Below, in pieces: positions 5,014 through 6,873 of a DNA stretch of 6,873 nt. Each line of letters begins with the position of its first letter. The stretch's first letter is position 1. Below the pieces are notes generated by a model. It was not told where the DNA came from and ran no database searches. It was given only the letters and a program-made list of their open reading frames with translations. Position numbers and translations under genes: made by a program. Origin of the DNA: JBFJVZ01 sp041623895 (lineage in GTDB: Bacteria > Planctomycetota > Planctomycetia > Pirellulales > Pirellulaceae); NCBI GenBank assembly GCA_041623895.1, contig JBFJVZ010000407.1, forward strand, positions 1 to 6,873. The letters are read 5' to 3'.

Positions 5014-6873
5014 TTGGCACGTCCAAATCAGCTCACGGGGGCAAACAAGAAACGGTGCGGAATCATTATTAATCCGAGTGGCTGGTTAGAAAGGCTGACG
5101 TGCGGTGCCGGACAATGGCTCGCCGCAATATTGTTATGCGGTTGGATCTCTGCGAGCGCTGTCCAGGTCTTGAATGCTCAAGACAAACAGTCATTGAAGG
5201 CACTCGATCTGGATGGAAAGCTCCGCCGACTGGGCGCGCACAGCGACACAAAGGCGGTGGTCGTGCTATTCTTGTCCACACAGTGTCCGATCAGCAATAG
5301 TTATTTGCCAACGCTGAATGAACTGTTCTCAACCTATCGCCGGCAGGGCGTTGAGGTCTATGGAGTGGTCTCGGATTTGTCAGTGACGCGCGCCGAGGCG
5401 GTTGAGCACCGTAAGACTTATCGCGTGCGATTTCCGGTTTTGTTTGATGGTTCCGGCGAGTTGCGTCTGTCTCTGGCACCGACGCATACCCCGCAAGCCT
5501 TTGTGCTTGATGAATTCGGCAGGGTTCTCTATCGCGGTGCGATTGATGACCGTCACGTCAAACTGGGTCAGAAGAAAGACGCTGCTACTCGGCTGTTCTT
5601 GGCAGACGCCGTCAGAGCGGCTATCGCCGGCAAACCGATTGCCATCGCTGAAACCAAGCCGGTCGGCTGCCTGCTGGAAGATCCACCCAACAAGACCAAG
5701 TCCGGCAGCGTCACCTACACAAGAGATATCGCTCCCATCATTCAGGCCAATTGCAGCTCTTGCCATCGCCCCAATCAGTCAGCGCCTTTCTCGCTGTTGT
5801 CGTATGACGATGTCAGCGGTCACGCAAATCAGATCCTGGAAGTCACACGGTCTCGATTCATGCCGCCGTGGAAACCCGAACCCGGGTTCACACGGTTTTT
5901 GGATGAGTCACGACTTAGCGAGCATCAGCTAGCACTGCTTGACGTGTGGGTAAAAGCTGGCAAGCCCGAGGGCGACCCGGCAGACCTGCCAGCCACTTTG
6001 GAGCACGTCGAAGGCTGGCGTCTTGGCCAGCCCGACTTGATCTTGAGCATGCAAGAAGTTTTTTCGATTCCGGCAAAAGGTTCCGATATTCGACAGTACT
6101 TTGTCATTCCAACGAAGCTGAACGAGGACCGTTTGATCAGTGCCATCGAATTCCGTCCGGGAACGCCGCAAGCAATTCATCACGCCAGCTTCTATCTGGA
6201 CACAAAGCGTGCTGGTCGACGGCTTGATGAAGCCGATCCCGCACCGGGGTACGCTGGTTTTGGCGGACCAAAGTTTCAGTCGCAAGGAACGCTTAGTAGT
6301 TGGTTTCCCGGAATGACGCCTCGTCGCCTACCCAGCGGGATGGGGCGGCTGGTCCCGCGAGGCAGTGACATTGTGGCCGAGATTCACTACGTCACGACCG
6401 GCAAAGCAGAGCGTGACCGTTCCACAATCGGGCTGTACTTTGCGGAACGGTCCGCGCGGCAAGTCGTGGTGGAGATGCAAGTGGGAAACAAACAGATCAA
6501 CATTCCTGGTGGACAGCCGCGTCACCAGGAACGAGCCACCTACACCGTGCCGGTGAACACAACGCTGCTGGACATGGTTCCCCACATGCACGTGCTGGGA
6601 CGCGAGATCAAGGTTTGGACAAAATCGCCAGATGGCAGTGCCAAGCCATTGCTGTGGATCAAAGATTGGGACTTCAATTGGCAGGGTCAATACTCATTCG
6701 CGAAACCGGTTCGGCTGCGTAAGGGGACGCGGATTATCGTCGACGCCTGGTACGATAATTCGGCGAATAACCCGTTGAACCCAAACTCGCCTCCCAAGAC
6801 AGTTCGCTGGGGCGACGATTCAACGGACGAGATGTTGCTGTGTCATTTTCAGTGCACTTGCAAGACGCTGGAC
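5014..6873 (+). CDS. Exported redoxin - cytochrome c - copper type II (PHM-like) monooxygenase fusion, 3' end outside window
   Basis: One frame is open from 4984 to the window edge and encodes a probable periplasmic redox enzyme of 620 visible residues (numbered from TTG 5014). Residues about 35-55 form a signal-peptide core ending 'ASAVQVLNAQ'. A thioredoxin-fold redoxin domain (about 64-215) carries CPIS, with one Cys (C91) at the active site, and 'YRGAIDDR'; a conserved-looking Cys follows in 'KPVGC' (C219). The cytochrome c-like segment (about 232-315) has CSSCH (247-251) and MPPW (M283 as likely haem ligand). The copper module (about 345-620) has H389-H390, H458, H524/H526 in 'PHMHVLG' and M607 in 'TDEM', matching the six copper ligands of peptidylglycine alpha-hydroxylating monooxygenase. 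The substrate is unknown. The start is unresolved: the frame has no ATG or GTG; TTG 5014 is the only upstream standard alternative. Only the last few C-terminal residues are likely missing. Confidence 0.85.
   Translation, partial: MARPNQLTGANKKRCGIIINPSGWLERLTCGAGQWLAAILLCGWISASAVQVLNAQDKQSLKALDLDGKLRRLGAHSDTKAVVVLFLSTQCPISNSYLPTLNELFSTYRRQGVEVYGVVSDLSVTRAEAVEHRKTYRVRFPVLFDGSGELRLSLAPTHTPQAFVLDEFGRVLYRGAIDDRHVKLGQKKDAATRLFLADAVRAAIAGKPIAIAETKPVGCLLEDPPNKTKSGSVTYTRDIAPIIQANCSSCHRPNQSAPFSLLSYDDVSGHANQILEVTRSRFMPPWKPEPGFTRFLDESRLSEHQLALLDVWVKAGKPEGDPADLPATLEHVEGWRLGQPDLILSMQEVFSIPAKGSDIRQYFVIPTKLNEDRLISAIEFRPGTPQAIHHASFYLDTKRAGRRLDEADPAPGYAGFGGPKFQSQGTLSSWFPGMTPRRLPSGMGRLVPRGSDIVAEIHYVTTGKAERDRSTIGLYFAERSARQVVVEMQVGNKQINIPGGQPRHQERATYTVPVNTTLLDMVPHMHVLGREIKVWTKSPDGSAKPLLWIKDWDFNWQGQYSFAKPVRLRKGTRIIVDAWYDNSANNPLNPNSPPKTVRWGDDSTDEMLLCHFQCTCKTLD
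5090..5102 (+). promoter_or_regulatory. Best ribosome site near the fusion gene, but feeding GTG 5100 in another frame
   Basis: AAAGG (5090-5094) precedes GTG 5100-5102 by 5 bases. This is the most convincing initiation signal in front of the fusion gene, yet GTG 5100 is in a different phase. Initiation here gives an arginine-rich start (MRCRTMARR). Moving phase by one base near 5127 would join it to the hydrophobic 'ILLCGWISASA' of the main frame and give a standard signal peptide. This is an inference, and it may point to a sequence error or a frameshift. Confidence 0.3.
5167..5184. other. Perfect hairpin GTCTTGA-ATGC-TCAAGAC in the signal-peptide coding region
   Basis: Seven-base perfect inverted arms (5167-5173 and 5178-5184) surround a four-base loop. 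They lie in codons for 'VLNAQD' at the end of the signal peptide. The hairpin could affect early translation or be coincidental coding sequence; no T run follows. Confidence 0.35.

Noticed and set aside
5100..5300. Plus-strand frame from GTG 5100 as a separate small gene
   Set aside because: It overlaps the redoxin domain in another phase and reads as arginine/cysteine-rich noise after the first residues. Only its start signal is of interest.
5380..6690. Several 70-180-codon frames in other phases across the fusion gene (for example 5402-5932 plus, 5380-5766 minus, 6328-6690 minus)
   Set aside because: The main frame carries redoxin, haem and copper motifs continuously through the same region, so these are shadows.

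Overview
The window looks like chromosomal DNA of a planctomycete (Pirellulales/Rhodopirellula-like). I infer this from the gene content: a Tat-exported FAD oxidoreductase of the pfam12831 type, a spermidine-synthase-like protein beginning with a 'TPLGPLCLRRREL' block, a DUF4442 hotdog protein paired with a nitronate monooxygenase, an animal-like SLC4 anion exchanger, and a large exported redoxin-cytochrome c-copper monooxygenase fusion. Base composition is moderate and genes are loosely packed. No tRNA, rRNA, CRISPR array or transposase gene is visible.

Layout. Positions 2-550 (+) hold the C-terminal part of an SLC4-type bicarbonate/anion transporter that starts upstream of the window. It is followed directly by two tandem copies of the palindrome GGGTCTGACCC and a T run (560-587), which I read as a REP-like element that may serve as terminator. 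A gene-poor stretch of about 330 bases (551-879) holds this element and degenerate inverted repeats. Positions 880-1356 and 1362-2390 (+) form a tight two-gene unit: a DUF4442 hotdog-fold protein and an FMN-dependent nitronate monooxygenase family protein. Positions 2391-2650 hold no complete gene, but one short reading frame looks like the 3' tail of a lost sugar-binding/hydrolase-type gene. Positions 2651-4069 (+) encode a Tat-signal FAD-dependent oxidoreductase. It converges, with a 17-base gap, on a spermidine-synthase-like gene on the minus strand (4087-4797). From about 5014 to the window end (+) runs one long reading frame, open at the right edge and the largest gene here.

The last gene is the most interesting object. 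It joins an N-terminal hydrophobic export signal, a redoxin (CPIS) domain, a single-haem cytochrome c-like segment (CSSCH plus MPPW) and a peptidylglycine-monooxygenase-like two-domain copper module. The copper module keeps all six expected ligands (HH, H, HMH, M) at nearly the spacing of the animal enzyme. Its substrate is unknown. Its reading frame has no ATG or GTG between the upstream stop and the signal peptide, so either the start is unusual or there is an indel near 5120-5135.

The genes do not form one obvious pathway. The hotdog/nitronate monooxygenase pair is the only clear operon. The others look like independent units: anion transport, an exported flavoenzyme, polyamine-like metabolism and periplasmic copper/haem redox chemistry.
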